In this document: in pieces, positions 1 to 8,260 of the stretch
Numbering within the stretch: the first letter of the stretch is position 1
How the letters are laid out: each line of letters begins with the position of its first letter
Assembly: GCF_001262505.1 (NCBI RefSeq)
Contig: NZ_KQ410741.1
Coordinates: forward strand, 93,664-157,663
Reading direction: 5' to 3'
DNA: 64,000 nucleotides
Origin: Shinella sp. SUS2
GTDB taxonomy: Bacteria; Pseudomonadota; Alphaproteobacteria; Rhizobiales; Rhizobiaceae
The notes under the pieces: generated by a model
What the model was told of the DNA's origin: nothing
What the model saw: only the letters and a program-made list of their open reading frames with translations
Database searches by the model: none
Program-made: the position numbers and the translations under genes

Positions 1-576
1 GTTGCCGGCTTCGAGCGGTTGGGCCGCATCACCGCTGTGCGCCTCACGGACGGCGATCGCATTGCTGCCGGCGACGTGGTGATCTGCGCAGGCGCCTATA
101 GCGGCCTGCTCTCGAAAATGTTGGATGAGCCGATGCCGCTGGAAACAGAGCGCGGCTATCACACGCAGATCATGTCCCCCGGCATTGCCATGCGTCATTC
201 GATCATCTGGCCCGCTAAGGCCTTCATGGTCACACCGACGGCCGGCGGCATCCGCGTGGGCGGCACGGTTGAAATGGCGGGCCTCGACGCCGTACCCGAC
301 TACCGTCGCGCGAAGACAACCGTGCGACGGGCGCAAACGGCCCTGCCGGATCTACGCTGTGAGGATTTCTCCGAATGGATGGGCCATCGACCGGCTCTTC
401 CCGATGCGCTTCCAGTCATGTCGGCTTCGGCGAAGACGCCAGGCGTCTTCTACGCCACCGGACACGGCCATCTCGGCGTCACCCATGCCGCAACGACCGC
501 GCGCCTGATGGGTGACCTCATCACGGGCGTGGCGCCGCCCATCGACATGCGTCCCTATCGCGTCGACCGCTTCTAA
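1..576 (+). CDS. D-amino-acid dehydrogenase/oxidase (DadA-like FAD oxidoreductase), C-terminal part
   Basis: The reading frame is open from base 1, so the N-terminal FAD-binding half lies upstream of the window; about 191 residues remain. The segment 'VVICAGAYSG' matches the strand that closes the FAD site in DadA/glycine oxidase enzymes, and the C-terminal 'GHGHLGVTHAA' corresponds to the GHG-LG-T signature around the flavin in D-amino acid dehydrogenases. Such enzymes oxidise D-amino or imino acids to 2-oxo acids and pass electrons to a quinone or oxygen. It is followed after 36 bp by an aldehyde dehydrogenase and then a proline racemase superfamily enzyme, so oxidation of an epimerised (hydroxy)proline-like compound is plausible. 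The substrate is inferred from context only. Confidence 0.8.
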   Translation, partial: VAGFERLGRITAVRLTDGDRIAAGDVVICAGAYSGLLSKMLDEPMPLETERGYHTQIMSPGIAMRHSIIWPAKAFMVTPTAGGIRVGGTVEMAGLDAVPDYRRAKTTVRRAQTALPDLRCEDFSEWMGHRPALPDALPVMSASAKTPGVFYATGHGHLGVTHAATTARLMGDLITGVAPPIDMRPYRVDRF

Positions 577-612
577 CGCGCGGTCGGCAAACCCATTCCT
601 TTTGAGGACACT

Positions 613-2082
613 ATGCAGAACAAGCTTTTCATCGACGGACAGTGGATTGCTCCGATTGAGGGAAACACGCTTCCCGTGATCGATCCGGCAACAGAGGAAA
701 TCTTCCATCACATCGCCGCCGCCGGCGTTGCCGAAGCCGATGCGGCCGTGAAGGCGGCCCGGGAAGCCTTCGACAACGGACCCTGGCCACGTCTTTCCGG
801 CAAGGAGCGTGCCGGATATCTTCGCGCCATCGCGCAGGGCATCCGCGACCGTCTGCCGGAACTCGCGCGAATGGAGACCCGGGACAACGGCAAGCCTCTG
901 GCCGAGTCCGAATGGGACCTCGCGGATGCTGCGGGCTGCTTTGATTTCTACGCCGATCTTGCTGAGGAACTGGATGGCGAGATCGAGACGATCAAGCTGG
1001 CAGATGCACGCTTCGTCTCAAAGGCCGTACGCGAGCCGCTCGGCGTCGCGGTCGCCATCGTTCCCTGGAACTATCCGCTTTTGATGGCCTCGTGGAAGGT
1101 CGCCCCGGCGCTCGCGGCCGGCTGCACCATGATCCTGAAACCCGCCGAAACCACCTCGCTGACGGCGCTCGAACTCGGCGTCATCGCGGAGGCTGCGGGT
1201 CTTCCGAAGGGCGTGCTGAACATCCTCTCCGGCAAGGGTTCCGTCGTCGGACAGGCGCTGGTCGATCATCCCGCGGTCGACAAGGTCGCCTTCACCGGTT
1301 CAGGGCCGGTCGGCTCGCGCATCATGGCTGCCAGCGCCAGGGACATCAAACGCATCAGCCTGGAGCTTGGCGGCAAGTCGCCCTTCATCGTCTTCGCCGA
1401 CAGCGATATCGAGAAAGCCGTCGAATGGATCATGTTCGGCATCTTCTGGAACCAGGGCCAGGTGTGCTCGGCGACCTCGCGCGTCCTCGTTGAAGCCCCG
1501 CTATATCTAACGCTGCTGGAGCGGCTGGTCGAAGAGGCAAAGAAGATCACGATCGGCAACGGCCTCGATGCGGGCACGCTGCTCGGCCCACTTGTCAACG
1601 AGGGGCAGTATGCAGATGTACTGCGCCATATCGACCGCGCCGTCGAGCAGGGCGCAACCATCGCCTGCGGCGGCCGGTACGATGGTTTCGACAAGGGTTT
1701 CTGGGTCGCTCCGACCATCCTTACCGGCATGGCGCTCGACAGCGACGCCTGGGTGGAGGAGATCTTCGGTCCGGTCGTCTGCATCCGGCCTTTCGAAACC
1801 GAGGCGGAAGCGATCCACCTTGCCAACGATTCCCGCTTCGGCCTCGCCGCCGCCGTCATGTCGGCGGACGACGCGCGGTGCGAGCGCGTCGCCAGTGCCT
1901 TCCGGGCTGGCATCGTCTGGATCAACTGCTCGCAGCCGACCTTCACCGAAGCACCCTGGGGTGGCTACAAGCAATCCGGCATAGGCCGTGAGCTCGGGCG
2001 CTGGGGCCTCGACAACTATCTGGAGACAAAGCAGATCACGCGCCTTGTCAGCGACGAACCCTGGGCATGGTATCTGAAATGA
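613..2082 (+). CDS. NAD(P)-dependent aldehyde dehydrogenase, betaine/aminoaldehyde dehydrogenase type
   Basis: The product is a full-length ALDH of 489 aa. Visible landmarks are 'VPWNYPLLMASWKVAPALAAG' in part (cofactor-binding region, Trp-Asn), 'FTGSGPVG' (Rossmann glycine loop), 'ELGGKSP' (general-base Glu) and 'NQGQVCSATSR' (nucleophilic Cys). The C-terminus 'SDEPWAWY' resembles ALDH10 betaine/aminoaldehyde dehydrogenases. It would oxidise a small aldehyde to its acid in the cytoplasm. The ATG follows a 'TTTGAGGACACT' ribosome-binding region. The stop overlaps the start of the next gene by 4 bp, so translation is probably coupled. The substrate could be an aminoaldehyde or a semialdehyde from (hydroxy)proline breakdown; sequence alone does not decide. 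Confidence 0.9.
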   Translation: MQNKLFIDGQWIAPIEGNTLPVIDPATEEIFHHIAAAGVAEADAAVKAAREAFDNGPWPRLSGKERAGYLRAIAQGIRDRLPELARMETRDNGKPLAESEWDLADAAGCFDFYADLAEELDGEIETIKLADARFVSKAVREPLGVAVAIVPWNYPLLMASWKVAPALAAGCTMILKPAETTSLTALELGVIAEAAGLPKGVLNILSGKGSVVGQALVDHPAVDKVAFTGSGPVGSRIMAASARDIKRISLELGGKSPFIVFADSDIEKAVEWIMFGIFWNQGQVCSATSRVLVEAPLYLTLLERLVEEAKKITIGNGLDAGTLLGPLVNEGQYADVLRHIDRAVEQGATIACGGRYDGFDKGFWVAPTILTGMALDSDAWVEEIFGPVVCIRPFETEAEAIHLANDSRFGLAAAVMSADDARCERVASAFRAGIVWINCSQPTFTEAPWGGYKQSGIGRELGRWGLDNYLETKQITRLVSDEPWAWYLK

Positions 2083-3110
2083 CCTTCGACAAGACGCTCG
2101 ATATCCTGCTCGTCCATTGCGAGGGCGAGAGCGGCAACGTCCTCATCGGTGGCGCTCCCGAAATCCCGGGGGCCACCATTCTCGACAAGATGAACCATCT
2201 GAACGCCGTCGATCCGTCGTTGCGCCTGTTCCTGACGCGCGAACCGCGGGCGCAGGTCGTACACACGACGAACCTCGTCCTGCCGCCCACCCGGCCGGAT
2301 GCCGACGCAGCTTTTATCGTGCTGCAGCCCGACCGTGCCCATCCGATGTCCGGCTCCAACTGCATTTGCGTGGTGACCGCACTGCTGGAGACAGGGCGCA
2401 TCGCGATGGTGGAGCCTGAGACGATCGTGCGGCTGGACACGGCAGCCGGGCTGATCGTTGCCCGTGCGCGCTGCGAGAATGGCCACTGCCTGTCGGTCAG
2501 CCTCGACAACGTGCCGGCCTTCGTACACGCACTCGATGTCACAATCGACACGCCGAAATGGGGCCGGATCATGGGGGATATCGCCTTTGGCGGCGTTTTC
2601 TATGCCCAGATCGATGTCGACCGTGTCGGATTGCGCATCGTACCCGAAGCGGCCCGCGCGCTCGCCGAGGCAGGCACGGAGATCAAGGCGCTGCTGGCCG
2701 ACGAGGTTTCCCCGGCGCATCCGGAAATACCCGGCTTCGACGAGATTGCCTATGTGATGTTCCGCGACCATCAGCCGGACGGTTCGCTCGTCACCTGCAC
2801 GACGCTGAAGCCTGGCCGGGTGGACCGTTCGCCCTGCGGCACGGGATCCTCGGCCCACCTTGCGATCCTTCATGCGCGGGGCCTGGCGAGAACCGGCGAC
2901 AGGCGCATTTCGCGCAGCATCATCGGCGGCACGTTCACCGCTGAAATCCTCGGTGAGGTTACCGTTGGCGGCCGCCCGGCGGTGCTGCCGCGCATCACGG
3001 GCCGGGGCTATGTCTTCGGCCGCCAGCAATTGCGGCTCGATCCGCAGGATCCGTTCCTGCAGGGGTTCGCCCTGTCGGACACCTGGGGATTGCAGGTGGG
3101 GGATCTATGA
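2079..3110 (+). CDS. Proline racemase superfamily: 4-hydroxyproline 2-epimerase / trans-3-hydroxyproline dehydratase type
   Basis: The product is 343 aa when read from the ATG at 2079, whose ATGA overlaps the ALDH stop; an in-frame ATG at 2067 is possible but adds only four residues. The two catalytic positions are visible. Residue 91 is Ser in 'HPMSGSN', where classical racemases have Cys in 'MCGH', and residue 253 is Cys in 'SPCGTGSSAHLA'. In this superfamily a Cys/Cys pair marks proline racemases and many 4-hydroxyproline epimerases. A Ser/Cys pair has been reported for enzymes with 4-hydroxyproline epimerase and/or 3-hydroxyproline dehydratase activity (family knowledge). A DadA-like oxidase upstream favours the epimerase role, with the D-isomer feeding the oxidase. 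Function is likely but the substrate is not settled. Confidence 0.85.
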   Translation: MTFDKTLDILLVHCEGESGNVLIGGAPEIPGATILDKMNHLNAVDPSLRLFLTREPRAQVVHTTNLVLPPTRPDADAAFIVLQPDRAHPMSGSNCICVVTALLETGRIAMVEPETIVRLDTAAGLIVARARCENGHCLSVSLDNVPAFVHALDVTIDTPKWGRIMGDIAFGGVFYAQIDVDRVGLRIVPEAARALAEAGTEIKALLADEVSPAHPEIPGFDEIAYVMFRDHQPDGSLVTCTTLKPGRVDRSPCGTGSSAHLAILHARGLARTGDRRISRSIIGGTFTAEILGEVTVGGRPAVLPRITGRGYVFGRQQLRLDPQDPFLQGFALSDTWGLQVGDL

Positions 3111-3859
3111 AACTTTCCGGGCAAAACATCCTCGTCACCGGCGCGACAGGCGCCATCGGGCAGGCGGTCTGCCACGCTCTCGTGGCGGACGGCGCAAATG
3201 TCGTCGTGCATTGCAGCCGCAACCGCGATACCGCCGAAACGCTTGTGAAAGCGCTGGATGGCAGAGGTTGGTGCGTGTCGGCCGACCTGTCGGATCCCGC
3301 CGGCCCACAAGTCCTGTGGGACCAGGCACTGGCCGTTGCCGGCCGGTTGACCGGTCTCGTCAACAATGCCGGCATTCGCTCAGAAGTAGCGGTCGACGCG
3401 CCGATGGAGGAATGGCAGCAGGTCTGGGCGCGCGAAATGCAGGTCAATTTCCTGTCGGCCGTCGACCTGTCGAAACTCGCCATCCAGCATTTCCGGACCC
3501 ATGGCGGCGGGCGGATCGTCAACATGGCGAGCCGGGCCGGCCAGCGCGGCTACTCTTCCAGCGCCATGGCCTATGGCGCTTCCAAAGCCGCCCTGATCAA
3601 CCTGACAAAGTCCATCGCGCAGAGCCATGGGCACGAGGGGGTGACGGCGGTGGCACTGGCACCCGGCTGGGTGCGTACCGAAATGGCCGAAGCCTACATC
3701 GCCGAGCATGGCGAGGCAGCGGCCCTGGTCGGCATTCCCATCGCCAGGATGGCCGACCCGCAGGAAATCGGCGAGATCACCGCCTTTGTCTTCCGTCCCT
3801 CGCAGGCCTCTCTGAACGGCGCCGTGCTGGATGTGAATGGCGGCAGCTACATGAGGTAA
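3107..3859 (+). CDS. Short-chain dehydrogenase/reductase (SDR), classical
   Basis: A 250-aa classical SDR. The N-terminal 'TGATGAIGQ' is the TGxxxGxG cofactor loop, 'NNAG' stabilises the Rossmann sheet, and 'NMAS' with 'YGASK' supplies the catalytic Ser and Tyr-x3-Lys. The start ATG overlaps the preceding stop by 4 bp, so the gene belongs to the same operon. It resembles FabG-like oxidoreductases acting on alcohols or ketones. Two SDRs sit in tandem here, and they are not close copies of each other in the loops that shape the substrate site. The substrate is unknown; the operon points to a hydroxylated intermediate of amino or imino acid breakdown. Confidence 0.9.
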   Translation: MKLSGQNILVTGATGAIGQAVCHALVADGANVVVHCSRNRDTAETLVKALDGRGWCVSADLSDPAGPQVLWDQALAVAGRLTGLVNNAGIRSEVAVDAPMEEWQQVWAREMQVNFLSAVDLSKLAIQHFRTHGGGRIVNMASRAGQRGYSSSAMAYGASKAALINLTKSIAQSHGHEGVTAVALAPGWVRTEMAEAYIAEHGEAAALVGIPIARMADPQEIGEITAFVFRPSQASLNGAVLDVNGGSYMR

Positions 3860-3864
3860 TTTCG

Positions 3865-4617
3865 ATGCGTTTCAAGGACAAAGTCGTCATCGTCACCGGC
3901 GCTGCCGGGGGCATCGGAGGCGCGATTAGCGCCCGGTTCGCGGCAGAGGGCGCGCAGGTCATCGCCACGGACATGAACGGCGATGGTGCGAAGGCGACGG
4001 TCGCGCAGATCGCTGCCGAAGGCGGCAAGGCGCGGGCATTTGCCAGCGACATCTCGGCCGCAGAGGGTTGCAGGGCAATCGTCGACGATGTCATCGCCGT
4101 GGAAGGCCGCATCGACGTGCTCTGCAACAATGCCGGTCTCAACAGGCGCGGCAATCTTCTCGCGCTGACGCCCGAGGACTGGCGGCTAAGCTTCGCCGTC
4201 AATATCGATGCGATGTTCCACCTGTGCCAGGCGGCGCTGCCCCACATGATTGGGGCCGGTGGCGGTGCCATCGTCAACACCGCCTCTCAATGGGGGCTTC
4301 ACCCGGCTCCGAACCATATCGCCTACAATGTGACGAAGTCGGCCGTGGCGAGCTTCACCCAGAACCTTGCCCGCGACTATGCGCCGGACAAGATCCGCGT
4401 CAACGCCGTCTGCCCGGGCGAAATCCACACGCCCATGCTGGAGGCCGGGGTGAAGCGCTCCGGGCGCACCATCGCCGATCTAGACAGGCTCGTACCCTTC
4501 GGCCGGATCGGCAGGCCCGAGGAGGTCGCCGCCCTCGTTGCGTTCCTTGCATCCGACGAAGCCGCGTTCATGTGCGGCTCACTCGTCGAGATCACCGGGG
4601 CGCAGGCTGTCGCGTGA
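3865..4617 (+). CDS. Short-chain dehydrogenase/reductase (SDR), second copy
   Basis: A 250-aa classical SDR starting at the ATG at 3865, five bases after the previous stop. It has 'TGAAGGIGG' (cofactor loop), 'NNAG', catalytic Ser in 'NTAS' and 'YNVTK' (Tyr-x3-Lys). An Asp in 'VIATDMNG' at the end of beta-2 suggests preference for NAD(H) over NADP(H). It is the last gene of the operon; about 300 bp without a gene follow. It is related to glucose/ribitol-type and FabG-like dehydrogenases. It probably works with the upstream SDR on one pathway, but the reaction is not identified. Confidence 0.9.
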   Translation: MRFKDKVVIVTGAAGGIGGAISARFAAEGAQVIATDMNGDGAKATVAQIAAEGGKARAFASDISAAEGCRAIVDDVIAVEGRIDVLCNNAGLNRRGNLLALTPEDWRLSFAVNIDAMFHLCQAALPHMIGAGGGAIVNTASQWGLHPAPNHIAYNVTKSAVASFTQNLARDYAPDKIRVNAVCPGEIHTPMLEAGVKRSGRTIADLDRLVPFGRIGRPEEVAALVAFLASDEAAFMCGSLVEITGAQAVA

Positions 4618-4934
4618 TCCGCCCGCGTCATTCACGGCCGCTGGAAAAACCGGACAACATCTGAGGGGCAGGAGGCTGCAGGCGCTGCGTCACGCCCGGC
4701 ACGTTGGATTCGATCCACATTTACGGTGTGCACTCTGCTTTGCCGAATCCACAGAAAGGCGGTGAGCCCCATTCCAAACTTTCCGTAACCCCTTGTCCCT
4801 GATGGGCGCACGCCCTAGCTTCCCTGGCGATTTCAGCGCGCTTGGCCTGTATCGGCCCGGGCTCGCCCCTTCCGATGAGAGCGCTGTGGGTCAGAACATT
4901 GGGAACGTAGGCGTTTCCGATCGTGGAGGACGGT
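4618..4934. other. Intergenic stretch without a recognised gene
   Basis: About 317 bp separate the SDR operon from the phytochrome operon. I see no convincing coding frame, no T-tailed hairpin and no tRNA. 'GGAAC' at 4902-4906 resembles the -35 element of general-stress EcfG promoters, but no matching -10 lies at the right distance. The promoter of the light-sensing operon is presumably here but I cannot place it. Confidence 0.4.
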
Positions 4935-5492
4935 TTGGGTCACAGTGAACGACGGTTCGATCTTAGAAGGCGGACACAGCATGCGCATGAACGGCTCGAC
5001 GCTGCCGTTGGCGATTTTCATACGCAGCAGGACTATCGCCGCTATGTTGCACGGCTCGGCGCATTCCGGTCCGCCATGGATACAGCACTCGGCGGGATCG
5101 TCTGGCCGTCGGGCTGGCTCTGGCAACCGACGGTCATTGCCGGCGCCCTTGCCGCTGACGCGGCAGACCTCGACCTGCCACCGGCATTACCGAGGGGAGC
5201 GGATTTCGACCTATGTGACACAAGCGTTCTCCTTGGCGCCCTCTACGTGCTGGAGGGGTCCACGCTCGGCGCGCGGGTGCTCCGCCAGCGCGCGGCCGCG
5301 CTCGGATTTGACGAGACGTTCGGTGCCCGGCACCTTGCTCTTATGTCAAAGGACATAGCGCAATGGCAGTCCTTCCTTCTATTGTTGGATGGCGTTTCGG
5401 ACTTTGAAGCCGAGCGGGCCGCCGCGTCGGCCAATGCCGTTTTCGCATTCGCGTTGCGTTGCTTTGAAAGTGATCGTGTTGCCGCCGTCTGA
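4935..5492 (+). CDS. bphO: Biliverdin-producing heme oxygenase (BphO-type)
   Basis: A small all-helical heme oxygenase of about 185 aa that cleaves heme to biliverdin IXalpha, iron and CO, supplying the chromophore for the phytochrome encoded directly downstream. The N-terminal 'RTQHAHERLDA' carries the proximal heme-ligand His of the family; 'LYVLEGSTLGARVL' matches the distal-helix region, where bacterial heme oxygenases have a 'YV-EGS-LGG' pattern. I prefer the TTG at 4935 because GGAGG lies five bases upstream; an in-frame GTG at 4923 is the alternative. The gene overlaps the phytochrome start, a common bphO-bphP arrangement. Family assignment is firm, the start is not. Confidence 0.85.
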   Translation: MGHSERRFDLRRRTQHAHERLDAAVGDFHTQQDYRRYVARLGAFRSAMDTALGGIVWPSGWLWQPTVIAGALAADAADLDLPPALPRGADFDLCDTSVLLGALYVLEGSTLGARVLRQRAAALGFDETFGARHLALMSKDIAQWQSFLLLLDGVSDFEAERAAASANAVFAFALRCFESDRVAAV

Positions 5493-7713
5493 ACCCGTTA
5501 CGCTCGACACCTGTGATCGCGAGCCGATCCACATTCCCGGAAGCATCCAGCCGCACGGGTGCCTCATCGCGTGCGACATCGGCCTCACGACCATCGAGCG
5601 TGCCTCTGCAAATGCCGCTGCCATCCTTGAGTGCGAGGCAAGCCTTCCAGGCCGAAGTGTCGTGGACGTGTTGGGGCATAGGCTGCTGCATGACCTTCGC
5701 AACGCGCTGGCGACGACCAACACGGCGTCGCGGCCGGCGCTGTTGCTGGACGTCGCCTGCGGCGACCGCATGTTCGACATCGCGATCCATCATCACAAAT
5801 CCGCGGTCATCATCGAGTTCGAACCTGCCCCCTCGGTCGGTCAGCCCCTGCATATCGCGCGCGAGATGATCGGCCGCATCAGCGATATCACGGATGTCGA
5901 TCGTCTCGTGCAGCGCGCCGGACGTATCGTTTCTGGTGCGACGGGTTATGATCGCGTGATGATCTACCGCTTCGAGCAGGACGGCTCGGGCAAGGTGGTG
6001 AGCGAAACGAAGCGCGCGGATCTCGAGAGCTTCCTCGGGCAATACTTCCCTGCGAGCGATATCCCCCAGCAGGCACGCGCGCTCTACCTCCAGAACACGA
6101 TCCGCGTCATTTCGGATGCAGACGGCGCGCGCGTGCCGATCGAACCGGTGCTCGATGCGTCCGGGGAACCGCTCGACCTCAGCTTCGCGCATCTGCGCAG
6201 CGTCTCTCCCATCCATTGCGAGTATCTCCGCAACATGGGGGTCGGCGCGTCCATGTCGATTTCGATCATCCTCGATGGCATGCTCTGGGGGCTCATCGCA
6301 TGCCACCATTATTCACCGCGCGCTCTGCCCATGGCACAGCGTGTCGCAATGGAGGTGTTCGGCGAGTTCTTCTCCCTGCACCTGAAGTCGCTTAAGGAGC
6401 GCCGCCGCGTGGCAGCGGTCGCTGGAACACGTGAGGCACTCGATCGCTTCCTCATCCTGTCATCCCACCACGAGGATGTCGGCGAACTGCTGCGCCAGAG
6501 CCTGCATGAGTTCTCGCGGCTTTTGCAAAACGACGGCATCGGCATAATGTTCGACGGCAAGTGGACCGGCCTCGGCGCGACCCCGCCGGACGCGGCCGTG
6601 CCCGACGTCCTGGATTTCATCCGAACGGTCAGCGACGGCCGTGTCTGGGCAACGCACGCCCTGTCACAGAAGCTGCCTGAAGCCGCCGCCTATAGCGACC
6701 GCGTATCGGGCGTCCTTGCCATTCCTCTGTCTCAGACCGGTTCGGATTGCCTGGTGTTTTTCCGTAAGGAGCTTGTACAAACACTGAACTGGGCGGGAAA
6801 CCCGGAGAAAACCTACGAAACAGGCCCCTTTGGCGACCGGTTGACGCCGCGCAAGAGCTTTGCGATCTGGAAGGAGACCGTCAAGGGGCAAGCACAGGCC
6901 TGGGCAGACGCTGAGCGCGAGATCGCCGAGATCGCACGGATGGCGATCGTAGAAGTCGTGCTCCGCCATAACGAACTGATGGCCGGCGAGCGACGCAAGT
7001 CCGAGGTTCGTCAGCGCATGCTGAACCAGGAACTCAGCCACCGCGTGAAGAACATTCTCGCAGTCATCAAGTCGCTGGTGACAAGCCCGCAGCACCACAA
7101 GAACACGCTGGAGGACTATGTCGCAACCCTGCAGGGCCGTATCGAGGCACTGTCGATCGCCCACGACCAGGTGGTGCGTGGCGACGGCGGCGGCATCCTC
7201 GTCGATCTCCTGGAAGCCGAACTTCAACCGTACCGGTCGCGGGCATCAACAATCAGCCTTGCCGGACCGGATGTCTGGCTCGATAGCCGCGCATTTTCCG
7301 TGCTGGCACTGGTTTTGCATGAGCTTGCGACCAATGCTGCGAAGTATGGCGCACTTTCCGTATCGACGGGTATGGTGACGATTTCCTGGACGATGACCGA
7401 GGGACGAGGCTGCGAGATCTTGTGGCGCGAAAGCGGCGGCCCGCTCGTTGATGTGCCTTTGCGCAGGGGGTTCGGCAGTGCGCTCATCGAGCGCAGCGTA
7501 CCATACGATCTTGGCGGCGAGAGCATGGTCCGCTTCGAGGCATCCGGTCTTGAGGCCAGCTTCCGGATTCCCTTGCCACATGTGAAGCTCACCGTGTCCA
7601 GCACGAAAGCGGCGGTGGCGATGGCGGACAATGGGGGGGGCGCAGACAGGTACGCTTCGCGGGTTGGATCCGGCAGTCCTCATCGTCGAAGACCAGATCC
7701 TGATCGCCCTTGA
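5470..7713 (+). CDS. bphP: Bacteriophytochrome, HWE-family histidine kinase
   Basis: A red/far-red photoreceptor kinase of about 747 aa with PAS-GAF-PHY sensory core and HWE kinase. The biliverdin-attachment Cys is residue 15 in 'CDREPIHIPGSIQPHG'. The GAF domain has 'PASDIP' (Asp197) and 'LIACHHYSPR'. The PHY tongue has 'PRKSF' at 460-464 (PRxSF motif). The kinase has 'LSHRVKN' with phospho-accepting His524 and 'HELATNAAKYGALS' as the N-box, typical of HWE/HisKA_2 kinases. No ATG is available; GTG at 5470 (or 5476) gives the N-terminus expected of the family and lies inside the end of bphO. The C-terminal 25 or so residues after an eight-G run at 7633-7640 are Arg/Pro-rich and unlike the family, suggesting a frame change there. 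Confidence 0.93.
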   Translation: MIVLPPSEPVTLDTCDREPIHIPGSIQPHGCLIACDIGLTTIERASANAAAILECEASLPGRSVVDVLGHRLLHDLRNALATTNTASRPALLLDVACGDRMFDIAIHHHKSAVIIEFEPAPSVGQPLHIAREMIGRISDITDVDRLVQRAGRIVSGATGYDRVMIYRFEQDGSGKVVSETKRADLESFLGQYFPASDIPQQARALYLQNTIRVISDADGARVPIEPVLDASGEPLDLSFAHLRSVSPIHCEYLRNMGVGASMSISIILDGMLWGLIACHHYSPRALPMAQRVAMEVFGEFFSLHLKSLKERRRVAAVAGTREALDRFLILSSHHEDVGELLRQSLHEFSRLLQNDGIGIMFDGKWTGLGATPPDAAVPDVLDFIRTVSDGRVWATHALSQKLPEAAAYSDRVSGVLAIPLSQTGSDCLVFFRKELVQTLNWAGNPEKTYETGPFGDRLTPRKSFAIWKETVKGQAQAWADAEREIAEIARMAIVEVVLRHNELMAGERRKSEVRQRMLNQELSHRVKNILAVIKSLVTSPQHHKNTLEDYVATLQGRIEALSIAHDQVVRGDGGGILVDLLEAELQPYRSRASTISLAGPDVWLDSRAFSVLALVLHELATNAAKYGALSVSTGMVTISWTMTEGRGCEILWRESGGPLVDVPLRRGFGSALIERSVPYDLGGESMVRFEASGLEASFRIPLPHVKLTVSSTKAAVAMADNGGGADRYASRVGSGSPHRRRPDPDRP

Positions 7714-8023
7714 TCTTGAGGCAATGCTCTCCGAGGAAGGCCTGTCCAGGGTTTCGACCGCAAGCTCGGTGCGTCAGGCCATGGCCGCGATCGAAGCGGG
7801 CGCTCCGGACCTTGCGATACTCGATATCAACCTCGGCTCTGGCAATTCCTTTCCTGTCGCCGACGAGCTTCGCCGCAGGGGCATACCCTTCGTCTTCGCG
7901 ACTGGATACGGGGAGGGCGCCGAATTGCCGGAAGGCCTGGCCAACACCCTGATCGTGCGCAAACCCTACAGCGGAAAGGCCATCATCGCAGCCCTTGTCG
8001 CGTTGACGGAAACGCGCTCCTGA
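7631..8023 (+). CDS. Single-domain response regulator (receiver), phytochrome partner
   Basis: A 130-aa CheY-like receiver with no output domain. Acidic pocket residues Glu20-Asp21 ('LIVEDQ'), phospho-acceptor Asp65 ('LAILDINLG') and the C-terminal Lys in 'VRKPYSG' are present. It overlaps the bphP frame by 83 bp in a different frame. The ATG at 7631 lies at the edge of the eight-G run at 7633-7640, and no independent ribosome-binding site is obvious. Agrobacterium Agp2-type phytochromes carry a receiver fused behind the HWE kinase; removing one G here would fuse the two products into that architecture. It may be translated separately by coupling, by frameshifting, or be part of one gene split by a sequence error. 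Confidence 0.85.
   Translation: MGGAQTGTLRGLDPAVLIVEDQILIALDLEAMLSEEGLSRVSTASSVRQAMAAIEAGAPDLAILDINLGSGNSFPVADELRRRGIPFVFATGYGEGAELPEGLANTLIVRKPYSGKAIIAALVALTETRS
7633..7640 (+). repeat. Homopolymer run of eight G at the kinase/receiver frame junction
   Basis: Eight consecutive G bases lie where the bphP frame and the receiver frame part. With seven G the upstream kinase frame would read straight into the receiver frame and give one kinase-receiver protein. Such runs are sites of slipped-strand length change and of sequencing error. Confidence 0.8.
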
Positions 8024-8260
8024 GGCTTCTTCAATTTCGGTGAGCAGCGTAAAAAATCGCGGGGAGCTGCGGTCACGGCTTCTGCGCCTTGAGGCGGTAC
8101 GAAAAAGGCGGATGTGTAGAACCGGTCAAATCCCGCCGTCCAATCTCGGAGATCGATCGGCAAGGTCAACGGTCCGTTGCCCGCGGCAAGCCCATGCCCC
8201 GGTGTGCCATACAAGCAAACATGTGAACAGAGGACGGGGCGTAGGGTCGCGTGACGCGGC

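Noticed and set aside
4902..4917. GGAAC followed by GTT as an EcfG general-stress promoter before bphO
   Set aside because: The two elements are only about five bases apart, against the required 16-17.
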